Shown here one piece after another: positions 15,927 through 25,510 of a stretch of DNA of 35,846 nucleotides. The notes beneath the pieces are model-generated. The model was not told the origin of the DNA and searched no databases. It saw only the letters and a program-made list of their open reading frames with translations. Position numbers and translations under genes: made by a program. Source of the DNA: an uncultured Flavobacteriaceae bacterium (GTDB taxonomy: Bacteria > Bacteroidota > Bacteroidia > Flavobacteriales > Flavobacteriaceae); assembly GCA_938073895.1 (NCBI GenBank), contig CALJFB010000001.1:1-35846 (forward strand), in the 5' to 3' direction. Within the stretch, counting starts at the first letter, position 1, and each line of letters opens with the position of its first letter.

Positions 15927-17319
15927 AACAAGCCAAAAGCAAAAGACTATTAAGAGCGAAATTTCTCTAGAAGGCGTAGGTCTTCACACTGGAGAAAGCG
16001 TAACTTTAACCTTTAAGCCAGCTGCACCAAATACTGGATTTACTTTTAAGAGAATAGATTTAGAAGGTATGCCAGAAATGGCAGCAGATGCTAACTTTGT
16101 TACAAATACACAAAGAGGTACTTGTTTAGAAAAAAATGGTGTTACCATTCAAACTTGTGAGCATGTTTTAGCTGCTTGTGTTGGTTTAGATTTAGACAAT
16201 GTTTTGTTTGAAATAAACTCTGCAGAGCCACCAATTATGGACGGTTCTTCAAAATATTTTGTAGAAGCTCTAGAAAAAGCTGGAACTAAAGAACAAGAAG
16301 CTTTTAGAGAAGAGTACGAAATTACTTCTGTAATCTCTTATTTAGACGAAGAAACAGGAAGCGAAATTCTTATTATGCCATCTAAAGAATACCAAATAAC
16401 TACAATGGTAGATTTTGGGACTAAAATTTTAGGTACACAAAATGCAACTTTAACCAATCTGTCAGACTTTAAGAGCGAAATATCAGATTCTAGAACATTT
16501 AGTTTTCTCCACGAATTAGAAGCGCTTTTAGATCATGGACTTATTAAAGGTGGCGATTTAAATAATGCTATTGTATATGTAGATGAGGAATTATCTGATA
16601 ATACAATGATAAAGCTTAAAAAGGCATTTGGGAAAGACAATATATCTGTAAAGTCTAATGGAATATTAGATAATTTAACATTACATCATCCAAACGAAGC
16701 AGCAAGACATAAACTATTAGATGTTATTGGTGATTTAGCATTGGCTGGAATTAGGTTAAGAGGAAAAGTTATAGCTAACAAACCAGGACATTTTGTAAAT
16801 ACACAATTTGCAAAAAAACTGTCTAAATTAATTAAAAACGACAGAAGAAATAACGTACCAAACGTAGACATTAATCGAGAACCCTTAATGGATGTTAATC
16901 AGATTATGGATATGTTACCACATAGACAACCATTTTTATTAATAGATAAAATTTTCGAACTTTCTGAAACAGGAGTTATTGGTTTAAAAAATGTAACCAT
17001 GAACGAAGAGTTTTTTAAAGGACACTTTCCAGGTGCACCAGTTATGCCAGGTGTTTTAATTGTAGAAGCTATGGCTCAAACAGGTGGAATTATGGTTTTA
17101 AACACAGTTCCAGACCCGGAGAATTATCTAACATTCTTCATGAAAATAGATAAGGTTAAGTTCAAGAAAAAAGTAGTGCCAGGAGATACCCTAATTTTTA
17201 AGTGTGACTTAATTACACCAATAAGAAGAGGTATTTGTCATATGCAAGGTTATGCCTATGCAAATGGTGTGCTATGTGCCGAAGCAGAATTAATGGCACA
17301 AATTTCTAAAGTAAAATAA
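15913..17319 (+). CDS. lpxC-fabZ: Bifunctional LpxC deacetylase / FabZ dehydratase
   Basis: A 468-residue fusion. Residues 1-305 are LpxC, the zinc deacetylase for the committed step of lipid A synthesis: SLEGVGLHTGE at the start, zinc ligands H84 (CEHVLAA), H266 and D270 (RHKLLDVIGD). Residues 320-468 are FabZ, the 3-hydroxyacyl-ACP dehydratase: LPHRQPFLLIDKI, catalytic H371 (GHFPG) and E385 (VEAMAQTGG). The fusion is known across Bacteroidota and places two enzymes competing for the same hydroxyacyl pool on one chain. It overlaps lpxD by 14 nt and is 45 nt before lpxA. Confidence 0.96.
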   Translation: MGIVKTSQKQKTIKSEISLEGVGLHTGESVTLTFKPAAPNTGFTFKRIDLEGMPEMAADANFVTNTQRGTCLEKNGVTIQTCEHVLAACVGLDLDNVLFEINSAEPPIMDGSSKYFVEALEKAGTKEQEAFREEYEITSVISYLDEETGSEILIMPSKEYQITTMVDFGTKILGTQNATLTNLSDFKSEISDSRTFSFLHELEALLDHGLIKGGDLNNAIVYVDEELSDNTMIKLKKAFGKDNISVKSNGILDNLTLHHPNEAARHKLLDVIGDLALAGIRLRGKVIANKPGHFVNTQFAKKLSKLIKNDRRNNVPNVDINREPLMDVNQIMDMLPHRQPFLLIDKIFELSETGVIGLKNVTMNEEFFKGHFPGAPVMPGVLIVEAMAQTGGIMVLNTVPDPENYLTFFMKIDKVKFKKKVVPGDTLIFKCDLITPIRRGICHMQGYAYANGVLCAEAELMAQISKVK

Positions 17320-17364
17320 AAGTTTATCTTCGTTAAAAATATTAGAACATCAAAATTATATCAA

Positions 17365-18150
17365 ATGAATCAACCTTTAGCATATATTCATCCAGGTGCA
17401 AAAATTGCAAAAAATGTAGTTATTGAGCCTTTTACAACCATAAGTAACAATGTTGTTATTGGTGATGGAACTTGGATTGGAAGTAATGTAACTATAATGG
17501 AAGGCGCTAGAATTGGTAAGAATTGTAATATTTTTCCAGGCGCAGTAATTTCAGCAGTACCACAAGATTTAAAATACAACGATGAGGACACTTTAACAGT
17601 TATTGGTAATAACGTAACTATTAGAGAATGTGTTACAATAAATAGAGGTACTACAGATAGAATGAAAACTGTAGTTGGCGATAATTGTCTAATCATGGCT
17701 TATTGCCATATTGCTCACGATTGTATTGTTGGAAAAAATTCAATTTTCTCTAATAATAGCACATTAGCTGGTCACGTTACTATTGGTGATAATGTAATTT
17801 TAGCAGGTATGACAGCTGTTCATCAGTTTTGTTCTGTTGGAAACCACGCCTTTGTTACAGGAGGAACTTTAGTACGTAAAGATGTACCGCCATTTGTAAA
17901 AGCTGGTAGAGAACCTATATCTTATGTAGGTATAAACTCTGTTGGATTAAGACGAAGAGGTTTTGAAACTGAAAAAATTAGAGAAATTCAAGATATTTAT
18001 AGAATTCTTTATCAAAAAAATTACAATACAACTCAGGCTTCTCGAATTATTGAAGCAGAAATGGAAGCAACTACAGAAAGAGACGAAATATTACAATTTA
18101 TTAAAAATTCACATAGAGGTATTATGAAAGGATACTTCAAATCAAACTAA
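17365..18150 (+). CDS. lpxA: UDP-N-acetylglucosamine O-acyltransferase LpxA
   Basis: A 261-residue acyl-ACP:UDP-GlcNAc O-acyltransferase, first step of lipid A synthesis. The left-handed beta-helix starts IHPGAKIAKNVVIEPF; the catalytic His lies in YCHIAHDCIVG, followed by NSTLAGHVTIGD and AVHQFCSVG. The C-terminal helical domain contains YVGINSVGLRRRGFE. Length fits the family (about 260). It begins 45 nt after lpxC-fabZ and ends 3 nt before efp, so the block reads as one operon. Confidence 0.96.
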   Translation: MNQPLAYIHPGAKIAKNVVIEPFTTISNNVVIGDGTWIGSNVTIMEGARIGKNCNIFPGAVISAVPQDLKYNDEDTLTVIGNNVTIRECVTINRGTTDRMKTVVGDNCLIMAYCHIAHDCIVGKNSIFSNNSTLAGHVTIGDNVILAGMTAVHQFCSVGNHAFVTGGTLVRKDVPPFVKAGREPISYVGINSVGLRRRGFETEKIREIQDIYRILYQKNYNTTQASRIIEAEMEATTERDEILQFIKNSHRGIMKGYFKSN

Positions 18151-18153
18151 ATT

Positions 18154-18720
18154 ATGGCATCTACAAGCGACATTAGAAACGGATTATGTATTAAATATAA
18201 TCACGATATATTTAAAGTTATAGAGTTCCTACACGTTAAACCAGGTAAAGGACCTGCTTTTGTTAGAACTAAATTAAAAAGTGTGTCAACAGGGAAAGTA
18301 ATAGATAATACCTTTTCTGCAGGACACAAATTAGAAGATGTTCGTGTAGAAACGCATAAATTCCAATACTTATATCCAGAAGGTGATATTTTTCACTTTA
18401 TGAATACAGAAGATTATACACAAATTACATTAAACGAAGCTGCTATTGATAATCCTGGATTATTAAAAGAAGGCGAAGTGGTAACTATTTTAATTAACTC
18501 CGAAGATGATATGCCATTATCCGTTGATATGCCTGCATCTGTTATTTTAGAAGTTACATCAACAGAGCCTGGAGTAAAAGGAAATACAGCTACAAATGCA
18601 ACTAAACCAGCAACAGTAGAGTCTGGAGCTATTGTAAATGTCCCTTTATTTATAAATGAAGGTGACTTTATTAAGGTTGAAACTACAAAAGGAACATACA
18701 AAGAACGTGTAAAACAATAA
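18154..18720 (+). CDS. efp: Elongation factor P
   Basis: A 188-residue EF-P, which rescues ribosomes stalled at polyproline stretches. The three domains are in order: KOW-like N-terminal domain with the tip loop KPGKGPAF and its modifiable Lys32, a central OB fold, and a C-terminal OB fold ending GDFIKVETTKGTYKERV. The loop Lys is the site of the EF-P modification in other bacteria; the modifying enzyme is not in this window. It begins 3 nt after lpxA, so it shares the lpx transcript. Confidence 0.96.
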   Translation: MASTSDIRNGLCIKYNHDIFKVIEFLHVKPGKGPAFVRTKLKSVSTGKVIDNTFSAGHKLEDVRVETHKFQYLYPEGDIFHFMNTEDYTQITLNEAAIDNPGLLKEGEVVTILINSEDDMPLSVDMPASVILEVTSTEPGVKGNTATNATKPATVESGAIVNVPLFINEGDFIKVETTKGTYKERVKQ

Positions 18721-18822
18721 ATTAGTAAGTAATCTATAATTGATACTATAAAATCTTGCTCAAATATTTTTATTGAACATAGATTAATATCAATTAAAGA
18801 TTATTAACTGAAGACTTAAGAA

Positions 18823-19758
18823 ATGAAGTTCCCTAAAACATATACTTTAAAAGATATTGCTAGTCTAATTAATTGCAACTTTATTGGGCCAGAGAATTAT
18901 CCAGTTCTTGGTATGAACGAAATTCATGTTGTAGAACCAGGAGATATTGTATTTGTAGATCATCCAAAATATTACGATAAAGCCCTTAAAAGTGCAGCAT
19001 CTATTATTTTAATTAATAAAGAAGTGGACTGTCCAGATGGAAAAGCATTATTAATTAGCTCCGATCCTTTTAGAGACTTTAATAAGCTAACAAATTTTTT
19101 CAAACCATTTAAAGCTTCAAATACTGCAATATCAAATTCAGCAATTATTGGATTGGGAACTATAATTCAGCCAAATTGTTTTATTGGTAATAATGTAATT
19201 ATTGGTAAGAATTGTATTATTCACGCTAACGTAGTTATTAACGACGATGCTGTTATTGGAGATAATGTAATCATCCAATCAGGAACTGTTTTAGGCGGAA
19301 ATGCTTTTTATTATAAAAACAGACCCGAAGGTTTTGACCAGTTATTATCTGGCGGACGTGTAGTTATAGAGAACAATGTGCATATTGGTGTAAGTTGCAC
19401 TATAGATAAAGGTGTTACAGGAGATACAACAATAGGCGAAGGTTCTAAATTAGACAATCAAATTCAAATTGGTCACGATACAATTATTGGTAAAAAATGC
19501 TTAATAGCATCTCAAACAGGAATTGCTGGTTGTTGTATTATAGAAGACGAAGTTACTCTTTGGGGACAAGTAGGAACTAATAGTGGAATTACAATTGGTA
19601 AAAAAGCTGTTATAATGGGACAAACAGGTGTTACAAAATCTGTAGCAGGTGGAAAATCTTATTTTGGAACTCCAATAGAAGAATCTAGGAATAAATTAAA
19701 AGAGTTTGCGTTATTAAGACGTTTGCCAAGTATATTAGAAGAATTAAAAAAGAACTAA
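18823..19758 (+). CDS. Second LpxD-like hexapeptide acyltransferase
   Basis: A 311-residue paralogue of LpxD. The N-terminal uridine-binding-like domain has EPGDIVFVDHPKYYDKAL; the beta-helix holds a run of I-G-x-x-x hexapeptides, GTVLGGNAFYY, and the His-containing loop LDNQIQIGHDTIIG at the place of the LpxD catalytic His. It is about 30 residues shorter than LpxD1, and the segment equivalent to GADGFGF is changed to GGNAFYY. It could be a second N-acyltransferase with another chain length or a different sugar nucleotide. It follows efp by 102 nt and its stop directly abuts the next start codon. Confidence 0.82.
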   Translation: MKFPKTYTLKDIASLINCNFIGPENYPVLGMNEIHVVEPGDIVFVDHPKYYDKALKSAASIILINKEVDCPDGKALLISSDPFRDFNKLTNFFKPFKASNTAISNSAIIGLGTIIQPNCFIGNNVIIGKNCIIHANVVINDDAVIGDNVIIQSGTVLGGNAFYYKNRPEGFDQLLSGGRVVIENNVHIGVSCTIDKGVTGDTTIGEGSKLDNQIQIGHDTIIGKKCLIASQTGIAGCCIIEDEVTLWGQVGTNSGITIGKKAVIMGQTGVTKSVAGGKSYFGTPIEESRNKLKEFALLRRLPSILEELKKN

Positions 19759-20148
19759 ATGTCTGCAAAGAATATCGTAAAAGATTTTTATGAATTAGAT
19801 TTAGCAAAAAAATCTGATGCGTTATCTTATTTTCATTGTGATTGTAAAATTTATTGGAATAGTTCAAAAGGACAAACAGTTCATACTATTAAAGAAATAA
19901 AAGTGCTTCTAGACGAAATTTCTAAAAATTACCACAGTTATTCTTCAAAAATAACACATCTATTAGAAGATAATGGTGTGGTAACAATTAGATATACAAC
20001 TTATGTAACATCAATAGAGCGACCAGAAAAAGAAGATGCTTTAGCACATTTTATGACTATTTGGGAATTAAAAGACAATAAACTATATAAAGGTTATCAA
20101 TTAAGTCAACCAGCAGATAATGATAATTTTAAAATGATATCATTTTAA
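19759..20148 (+). CDS. NTF2-like (SnoaL-type) small protein
   Basis: A 129-residue protein with the cone-shaped NTF2-like pattern: N-terminal helix KNIVKDFYELDLAKKSDAL, a short strand CKIYWNSSKG, helix, then three strands (GVVTIRYTTYVTS, AHFMTIWELKDNKLYKGYQLSQP). Such proteins are small-molecule enzymes or binding modules; the W-E-L-K-D-x-K-L motif is typical of SnoaL-like folds. Its ATG follows directly on the TAA of the LpxD paralogue (TAAATG), so the two are translationally coupled. No catalytic residues can be assigned. Confidence 0.72.
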   Translation: MSAKNIVKDFYELDLAKKSDALSYFHCDCKIYWNSSKGQTVHTIKEIKVLLDEISKNYHSYSSKITHLLEDNGVVTIRYTTYVTSIERPEKEDALAHFMTIWELKDNKLYKGYQLSQPADNDNFKMISF

Positions 20149-20193
20149 TAAAAATTAAACAAAAAAATACTTTTTTAAATAAAGACATAAGCT

Positions 20194-20201
20194 TATTTTT
20201 G
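20194..20201 (+). promoter_or_regulatory. -7 promoter box for sucD
   Basis: TATTTTTG fits TAnnTTTG and lies 79 nt before the sucD ATG. The resulting leader of about 70 nt contains a small palindrome (TGTCTCGAAGACA at 20248-20260), too short to call a riboswitch. Confidence 0.4.
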
Positions 20202-20280
20202 TGTCGAATTAAAATTAAATCAACTCCATTAAACTCCTTTTAGGATATGTCTCGAAGACAATGGAACAAAATATATAAAA

Positions 20281-21153
20281 ATGAGCGTTTTAGTAAATAA
20301 AGATTCAAAAATTATTGTTCAAGGATTTACAGGTAGTGAAGGTACTTTTCATGCCGGTCAAATGATTGAATACGGAACAAATGTAGTTGGTGGTGTTACA
20401 CCAGGAAAAGGTGGACAAACTCATTTAGATCGTCCAGTTTTTAATACCGTAGCAGAAGCTGTAGAAAAAGCAGGAGCAGACACAACTATTATTTTTGTAC
20501 CGCCAGCATTTGCTGCAGATGCAATTATGGAAGCTGCAGATGCAGGTATTAAAGTTATTATTACTATTACAGAAGGAATTCCTGTAGCAGATATGATTAA
20601 AGCTGCAGATTATATTAAAGACAAATCTTGTCGCTTAGTAGGACCTAACTGTCCAGGTATTATTACGCCAGGTGAAGCTAAAGTTGGTATTATGCCAGGT
20701 TTTGTATTCAAAAAAGGAACAGTTGGTATTGTATCTAAATCAGGTACTTTAACTTACGAAGCTGCAGACCAAGTTGTAAAACAAGGTTTAGGTATTACAA
20801 CTGCAATTGGTATTGGTGGAGATCCTATTATTGGAACTACAACTAAAGAAGCTGTTGAGTTATTAATTAACGATCCAGAAACTGAATGTGTAGTTATGAT
20901 TGGTGAAATTGGTGGTCAATTAGAAGCAGATGCTGCTAACTGGTACAAAGCTAGTGGATCTAAAAAACCTGTTATTGGTTTTATTGCAGGAGAAACTGCT
21001 CCAGCTGGTCGTACAATGGGTCATGCAGGTGCAATTGTTGGCGGTTCAGATGATACAGCACAAGCTAAAAAAGCAATTATGAGAGAATGTGGAATTCACG
21101 TTGTAGATTCTCCAGCTGAAATTGGTAAAAAAGTAAAAGAAGTTTTAGGATAG
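20281..21153 (+). CDS. sucD: Succinyl-CoA ligase alpha subunit
   Basis: A 290-residue alpha subunit of succinyl-CoA synthetase in the TCA cycle, which makes ATP or GTP from succinyl-CoA. The CoA-binding domain begins [37 protein letters not shown] follows, and the phospho-histidine is H248 in [10 protein letters not shown]. Length is normal. The beta subunit gene sucC is not adjacent, which is usual in this phylum. It has its own promoter box and a strong terminator, so it is monocistronic. Confidence 0.96.
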   Translation: MSVLVNKDSKIIVQGFTGSEGTFHAGQMIEYGTNVVGGVTPGKGGQTHLDRPVFNTVAEAVEKAGADTTIIFVPPAFAADAIMEAADAGIKVIITITEGIPVADMIKAADYIKDKSCRLVGPNCPGIITPGEAKVGIMPGFVFKKGTVGIVSKSGTLTYEAADQVVKQGLGITTAIGIGGDPIIGTTTKEAVELLINDPETECVVMIGEIGGQLEADAANWYKASGSKKPVIGFIAGETAPAGRTMGHAGAIVGGSDDTAQAKKAIMRECGIHVVDSPAEIGKKVKEVLG

Positions 21154-21175
21154 TAATATTCTAATAAATTTATAC

Positions 21176-21211
21176 AAAGCGTGTTGTTAGTTTTAACAAC
21201 ACGCTTTTTTT
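21176..21211 (+). terminator. Intrinsic terminator of sucD
   Basis: AAAGCGTGTTGTTA pairs over 14 bp with TAACAACACGCTTT around a GTTT loop, followed by a T-run. It starts 22 nt after the sucD stop. Confidence 0.92.
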
Positions 21212-21434
21212 GTGCACTTAATTTACTACAAAAAAAATGTTGTTTTAAATAAAATATAAGAATCAATTGCAGTATAACTAATACTTTCGTGTGTTATTTA
21301 AAAAACAATTTCTTACCATAAATTTAAATAACTATTGAAAATTTTTAGATAGATAGATTTTCTTTGTTTTGCTAATTGTTTTAATTTGTTAAAATAATTA
21401 TAATATATTAACGTTAAAAGTTAGATGGTTATCC

Positions 21435-21442
21435 TACATTTG
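21435..21442 (+). promoter_or_regulatory. -7 promoter box for the M16 peptidase gene
   Basis: TACATTTG fits TAnnTTTG, 38 nt before the ATG at 21480. The rest of the 268-nt gap between the sucD terminator and the gene is AT-rich, and I see nothing else in it. Confidence 0.5.
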
Positions 21443-21479
21443 GGAAACAAACTATTTTTTATTAATCAATATTTTTAAA

Positions 21480-24458
21480 ATGAAACATTTAAAGCCAATT
21501 GTTTTAGCTGTATTATTTCTTGTTGCATTTAGTTGTAAGAATAACACTTCAAAAACAGAAAATGAAAACGCTGTAACTGTAACTCAAATTACAGATGCCA
21601 ACGGATTTAATTATGAATCTGTAGCAAACGATCCAACAGGTTTACGATTATATACATTAGACAATGGTCTTAAGGTCTATTTAAGTAAAAACAACGAAGA
21701 ACCTAAAATTCAAACTTACATTGCCGTAAGAGCTGGTTCTAATTACGATCCTAAAGAATCTACAGGATTGGCTCATTATTTAGAGCATATGGTTTTTAAA
21801 GGTACAGACGAAATTGGTACTGTAGATTTTAAAACTGAAAAAAAATATTTAGATCAGATTTCAGAATTATATGAACAACATAGAGCAGAAACAGATCCAA
21901 TAAAAAAAGTTGCCTTATATAAAAAAATAGACCAAGTTTCTTTAGAAGCATCTAACTATTCAATTGCTAACGAATACGATAAAATGATGAGCTCTTTAGG
22001 AGCAACAGGAACTAATGCACATACATGGTTTGAAGAAACAGTTTACAAAAACAAAATTCCAGCAAACGAGTTAGATAAATGGTTAAATTTAGAAAGCGAA
22101 CGTTTTAGCCAATTAGTATTACGTTTATTCCATACAGAATTAGAAGCCGTTTTCGAAGAATTTAATAGAGGTCAAGATAACGATGGAAGAAAGCGTTATG
22201 CTGCAATGTTAAAAGGCTTATTCCCAAAGCATCCTTATGGACAGCAAAGTACAATTGGTACTGCAGAGCATTTAAAGAATCCTTCAATGATAGACATTAA
22301 TAATTATTTCGATAAGTATTATGTGCCAAATAATATGGCAGTTGTTTTAGTTGGAGATTTAGATTTCGATGCTACAATAAAAAAAGTAAACGAGTCTTTT
22401 GGTAAATTTAAACGTAAAGAAGTTACGCATCCAATATTACCTAAAGAAACTGCAATTACAAGTCCTATTGTAAACGAAGTTTTTGGTCCAACTGCAAAAT
22501 CTGTTTCTATTGCTTTTAGAAGTGAAGGTGTTAATTCTAAACAAGAAAAATTAGTTACGCTTTGCGATATGATTTTAGCAAACGGAAATGCTGGTTTAAT
22601 AGATTTAAATTTAAATCAACAAAAAGCCGTGCAATATGCAGGTTGTTCTCCAACATTTTTAAACGATTATGGTTACCATTCATTTAATGGTTCTCCAAAA
22701 GAAGATCAAACTTTAGACCAAGTTAAAGATTTATTACTACAGCAAATCGAAAAACTTAAAGCTGGAGAATTTGATGAATGGATGATTCAAGCAGTTGTAA
22801 ACGACTTAAAAAAGAGTCAAATGCAACAATATGAAAATGCTACAGCTGTAGCTTCGGCTTATTTTAATGCATTTATTCACCACGAAAACTGGAAAGAAAA
22901 AGTAACATTCTTAGACGATTTAAAGAAAATTTCTAAAAAGGAATTAGTAGAATTTGCTAATTCATTTTACAAAGATAATTACGTAGTAACTTATAAACGT
23001 CAAGGCGTAGATAAGAATATTGCTAAAGTGGCTAATCCTGGAATTACTCCAGTAAACTTAAACAGAGACAAAGCATCGCCATTTATTGAAAATTTTAATA
23101 AAATGACTTCTGCAGATTTAAAACCTAAATATATCGATTACAAATCGGCAATTAAGGAATTAAAAACGGAAAGTGGTTTATCAGTTTCTTATGTAGAAAA
23201 TGAAAGTAACGATTTATTCGACTTAAATATTATTTTTGATATGGGAAGCGATAGCGATAAAAAACTTGGTCTTGCTGTAGGATATTTAGAATATGTTGGA
23301 ACAGATAAATTTACTGCCGAAGACTTAAAGAAAGAATTCTACAAATTAGGTATAAATTATTCAGTAAGTGCAGGAGCAGAGCAAAGTAATGTCTCTTTAA
23401 GCGGATTAAAAGAAAACCTACCTAAAGGATTAGAATTATTAGAAGATTTGTGGTCTAATGCAAAAGCAGATCAGGTTGCTTACAATAAGTATGTGCAATC
23501 TATAGCAAAAGGCAGACAAGATAATAAAACAAACAAAGGAAGCATTTTACGTTCTGGATTATTAAATTATTCTAAATATGGCGAAAACTCTCGTTTACGT
23601 AATATAATTCCAGTAAGCGAGTTATTAAAAATTAATCCTGAAGAATTAGTTGTTTTAACTAAAGATTTAAAGAACTACAAACACAGAATTTTTTACTACG
23701 GAAAAGATGTAGATGCAGCAATAACAGCATTAAACATATTCCATAAAACACCTTCAGAATTAAAAGATTATCCAGAAGCAGTAGTTTACACAGAAAAAGA
23801 AACTGGTGGAAATGTATATTTTGTAGATTTCGATATGGTACAGTCGGAAATGATGTTTTTAGCAAAAGGAGAACCTTTTAAAGCAGAAAACATGGCGGCT
23901 TCAACATTATTTAATACGTATTTTGGTGGTGGATTATCTTCAATAATTTTTCAGGAAATTAGAGAATCTAAGTCTTTAGCTTATTCTGCGTGGTCAAATT
24001 ATTCAACTGCTCGTAAAAAAGACAATGCTAACTATGTAATGGCTTACATTGGAACTCAGGCAAACAAAATGCCACAAGCTGTTGATGCAATGATGAATTT
24101 AATGAATAATATGCCAGAAGCTGAAGATCAGTTTCAAAACGCTAAAAATTCAGTATTAAAAGAATTAGCGGCTCAACGTATTACCAAATCAAGTATATTT
24201 TGGAATTACGAAAGACTTAAAAAATTAGGTTTAGATAACGATAATCGCGAAGCAATGTACAAAGCTATAGAAGCTATGACAATGCAAGACCTAACAGACT
24301 TTTTTAATAAAAACGTAAAAGGAGAACAATACAATGTTATGGTTATTGGTAATAAAAAAGATATTGATTTAAAAGCGCTTAACAAATTAGGTAAAGTGCA
24401 AGAAATGGAAGTAGATTTCTTATTTAACTACGAAAAACCTTCGGACGTTAAGTTGTAA
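21480..24458 (+). CDS. M16-family zinc metallopeptidase lipoprotein
   Basis: A 992-residue peptidase of the pitrilysin/insulinase family. The lipobox ends VAFSC with Cys19, so the protein is membrane-anchored in the envelope. The inverted zinc motif HYLEH is at 99-103; the third ligand is in LEAVFEEFNRG, near residue 226. That is about 45 residues further than in typical M16 enzymes, because a charged helical insert (around 115-165) lies between. VVLVGDLDFDATIKK and FGGGLSSIIFQEIRESKSLAYSAWSNY are typical of the N- and C-terminal halves; the C-terminal half lacks HxxEH, as expected. It likely degrades peptides in the periplasm or at the surface. Monocistronic. Confidence 0.93.
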   Translation: MKHLKPIVLAVLFLVAFSCKNNTSKTENENAVTVTQITDANGFNYESVANDPTGLRLYTLDNGLKVYLSKNNEEPKIQTYIAVRAGSNYDPKESTGLAHYLEHMVFKGTDEIGTVDFKTEKKYLDQISELYEQHRAETDPIKKVALYKKIDQVSLEASNYSIANEYDKMMSSLGATGTNAHTWFEETVYKNKIPANELDKWLNLESERFSQLVLRLFHTELEAVFEEFNRGQDNDGRKRYAAMLKGLFPKHPYGQQSTIGTAEHLKNPSMIDINNYFDKYYVPNNMAVVLVGDLDFDATIKKVNESFGKFKRKEVTHPILPKETAITSPIVNEVFGPTAKSVSIAFRSEGVNSKQEKLVTLCDMILANGNAGLIDLNLNQQKAVQYAGCSPTFLNDYGYHSFNGSPKEDQTLDQVKDLLLQQIEKLKAGEFDEWMIQAVVNDLKKSQMQQYENATAVASAYFNAFIHHENWKEKVTFLDDLKKISKKELVEFANSFYKDNYVVTYKRQGVDKNIAKVANPGITPVNLNRDKASPFIENFNKMTSADLKPKYIDYKSAIKELKTESGLSVSYVENESNDLFDLNIIFDMGSDSDKKLGLAVGYLEYVGTDKFTAEDLKKEFYKLGINYSVSAGAEQSNVSLSGLKENLPKGLELLEDLWSNAKADQVAYNKYVQSIAKGRQDNKTNKGSILRSGLLNYSKYGENSRLRNIIPVSELLKINPEELVVLTKDLKNYKHRIFYYGKDVDAAITALNIFHKTPSELKDYPEAVVYTEKETGGNVYFVDFDMVQSEMMFLAKGEPFKAENMAASTLFNTYFGGGLSSIIFQEIRESKSLAYSAWSNYSTARKKDNANYVMAYIGTQANKMPQAVDAMMNLMNNMPEAEDQFQNAKNSVLKELAAQRITKSSIFWNYERLKKLGLDNDNREAMYKAIEAMTMQDLTDFFNKNVKGEQYNVMVIGNKKDIDLKALNKLGKVQEMEVDFLFNYEKPSDVKL

Positions 24459-24489
24459 TCTAAAGTCTATTTATTCAAACTATTAAAAC

Positions 24490-24519
24490 CCTGTAATTTT
24501 ATAATTGCAGGTTTTTTTT
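24490..24519 (+). terminator. Intrinsic terminator of the M16 peptidase gene
   Basis: CCTGTAATT pairs with AATTGCAGG (one G-U pair) around a four-base loop, then eight Ts. It starts 32 nt after the stop. The rest of the gap to fabG (to 24706) shows only a -7 promoter box. Confidence 0.82.
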
Positions 24520-24662
24520 ATATATTATGTCTAATCAAAATACTAGAACACATAATTTTTGACTATAAAATAGGCTTTAATACAATCAATATATTTATAA
24601 TGTAGTAAAAAATCACTACTATAATTTCATCTTTTAAACTCTAATTTATTTGCTATTATTAC

Positions 24663-24670
24663 TATATTTG
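24663..24670 (+). promoter_or_regulatory. -7 promoter box for fabG
   Basis: TATATTTG, a perfect TAnnTTTG box, lies 37 nt before the fabG ATG. No TTG at the usual -33 spacing is obvious. Confidence 0.5.
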
Positions 24671-24706
24671 ATTTAAATAACAAAAACCAAACTAATCATT
24701 TAAAAT

Positions 24707-25453
24707 ATGAAACTTTTAGAAGGTAAAACAGCCATAATTACAGGAGCAAGTAGAGGAATAGGTAGAGGAATTGCAGAGGTTTTTGCAAAGCAAGGTGCAA
24801 ATGTTGCATTTACGTACAGCTCTTCTGTAGATGCTGCTAACGCGTTAGAAAAAGAGTTAAACGCTTTAGGTGTTAAAGCTAAAGGATATAAAAGTAATGC
24901 GGCAAGTTTTACAGAATCTCAAGAACTAGCAGATGCTGTAGTTAAAGAATTTGGTAGCATAGATGTGTTAGTAAATAACGCAGGTATTACTAAAGATAAT
25001 TTATTAATGCGTATTACTGAAGACGATTTTGATAAAGTAATAGAAGTTAACTTAAAGTCGGTTTTTAACATGACAAAAGCCGTGCAACGTACAATGCTTA
25101 AGCAACGTAAAGGTTCTATTATAAACATGAGTTCTGTTGTTGGTGTTAAAGGAAACGCAGGACAAACTAATTACGCGGCTTCTAAAGCTGGAATTATTGG
25201 TTTTTCTAAGTCTGTAGCTTTAGAATTAGGATCAAGAAATATTAGATCTAACGTGATTGCACCAGGTTTTATTGAAACTGAAATGACAGCAAAGTTAGAC
25301 GAAAATACGGTTCAAGGTTGGAGAGATTCTATTCCATTAAAACGTGGTGGTTCTCCAGATGATGTTGCAAACGTATGTGTGTTTTTAGCAAGCGATATGT
25401 CGGCTTATGTTACAGGGCAAACCATAAATGTTGATGGTGGAATGTTAACGTAA
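24707..25453 (+). CDS. fabG: 3-oxoacyl-ACP reductase FabG
   Basis: A 248-residue classical short-chain dehydrogenase that reduces 3-oxoacyl-ACP with NADPH in fatty acid elongation. All signatures are intact: TGASRGIGRGIA, LVNNAGIT, catalytic Ser in INMSSVVG, YAASKAG, and the C-terminal GQTINVDGGM. Length is normal. It starts behind its own promoter box and is 57 nt before the next gene, possibly co-transcribed. Set against the aberrant SDR protein at 3017-4552, this is the canonical family member. Confidence 0.94.
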   Translation: MKLLEGKTAIITGASRGIGRGIAEVFAKQGANVAFTYSSSVDAANALEKELNALGVKAKGYKSNAASFTESQELADAVVKEFGSIDVLVNNAGITKDNLLMRITEDDFDKVIEVNLKSVFNMTKAVQRTMLKQRKGSIINMSSVVGVKGNAGQTNYAASKAGIIGFSKSVALELGSRNIRSNVIAPGFIETEMTAKLDENTVQGWRDSIPLKRGGSPDDVANVCVFLASDMSAYVTGQTINVDGGMLT

Positions 25454-25510
25454 TCATTTTTATGGGAGCATTTAATGAGGAAATCTTAGCATAATAACTT
25501 AATAGACTTA

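Noticed and set aside
17388-17696. Open reading frame on the minus strand within lpxA
   Set aside because: It lies wholly opposite a well-recognised gene and its translation has no recognisable domain; the same holds for the minus-strand frames opposite efp, sucD-like and his genes.
20248-20260. Riboswitch or operator in the sucD leader
   Set aside because: Only a 5-bp palindrome is visible; nothing matches a known riboswitch.
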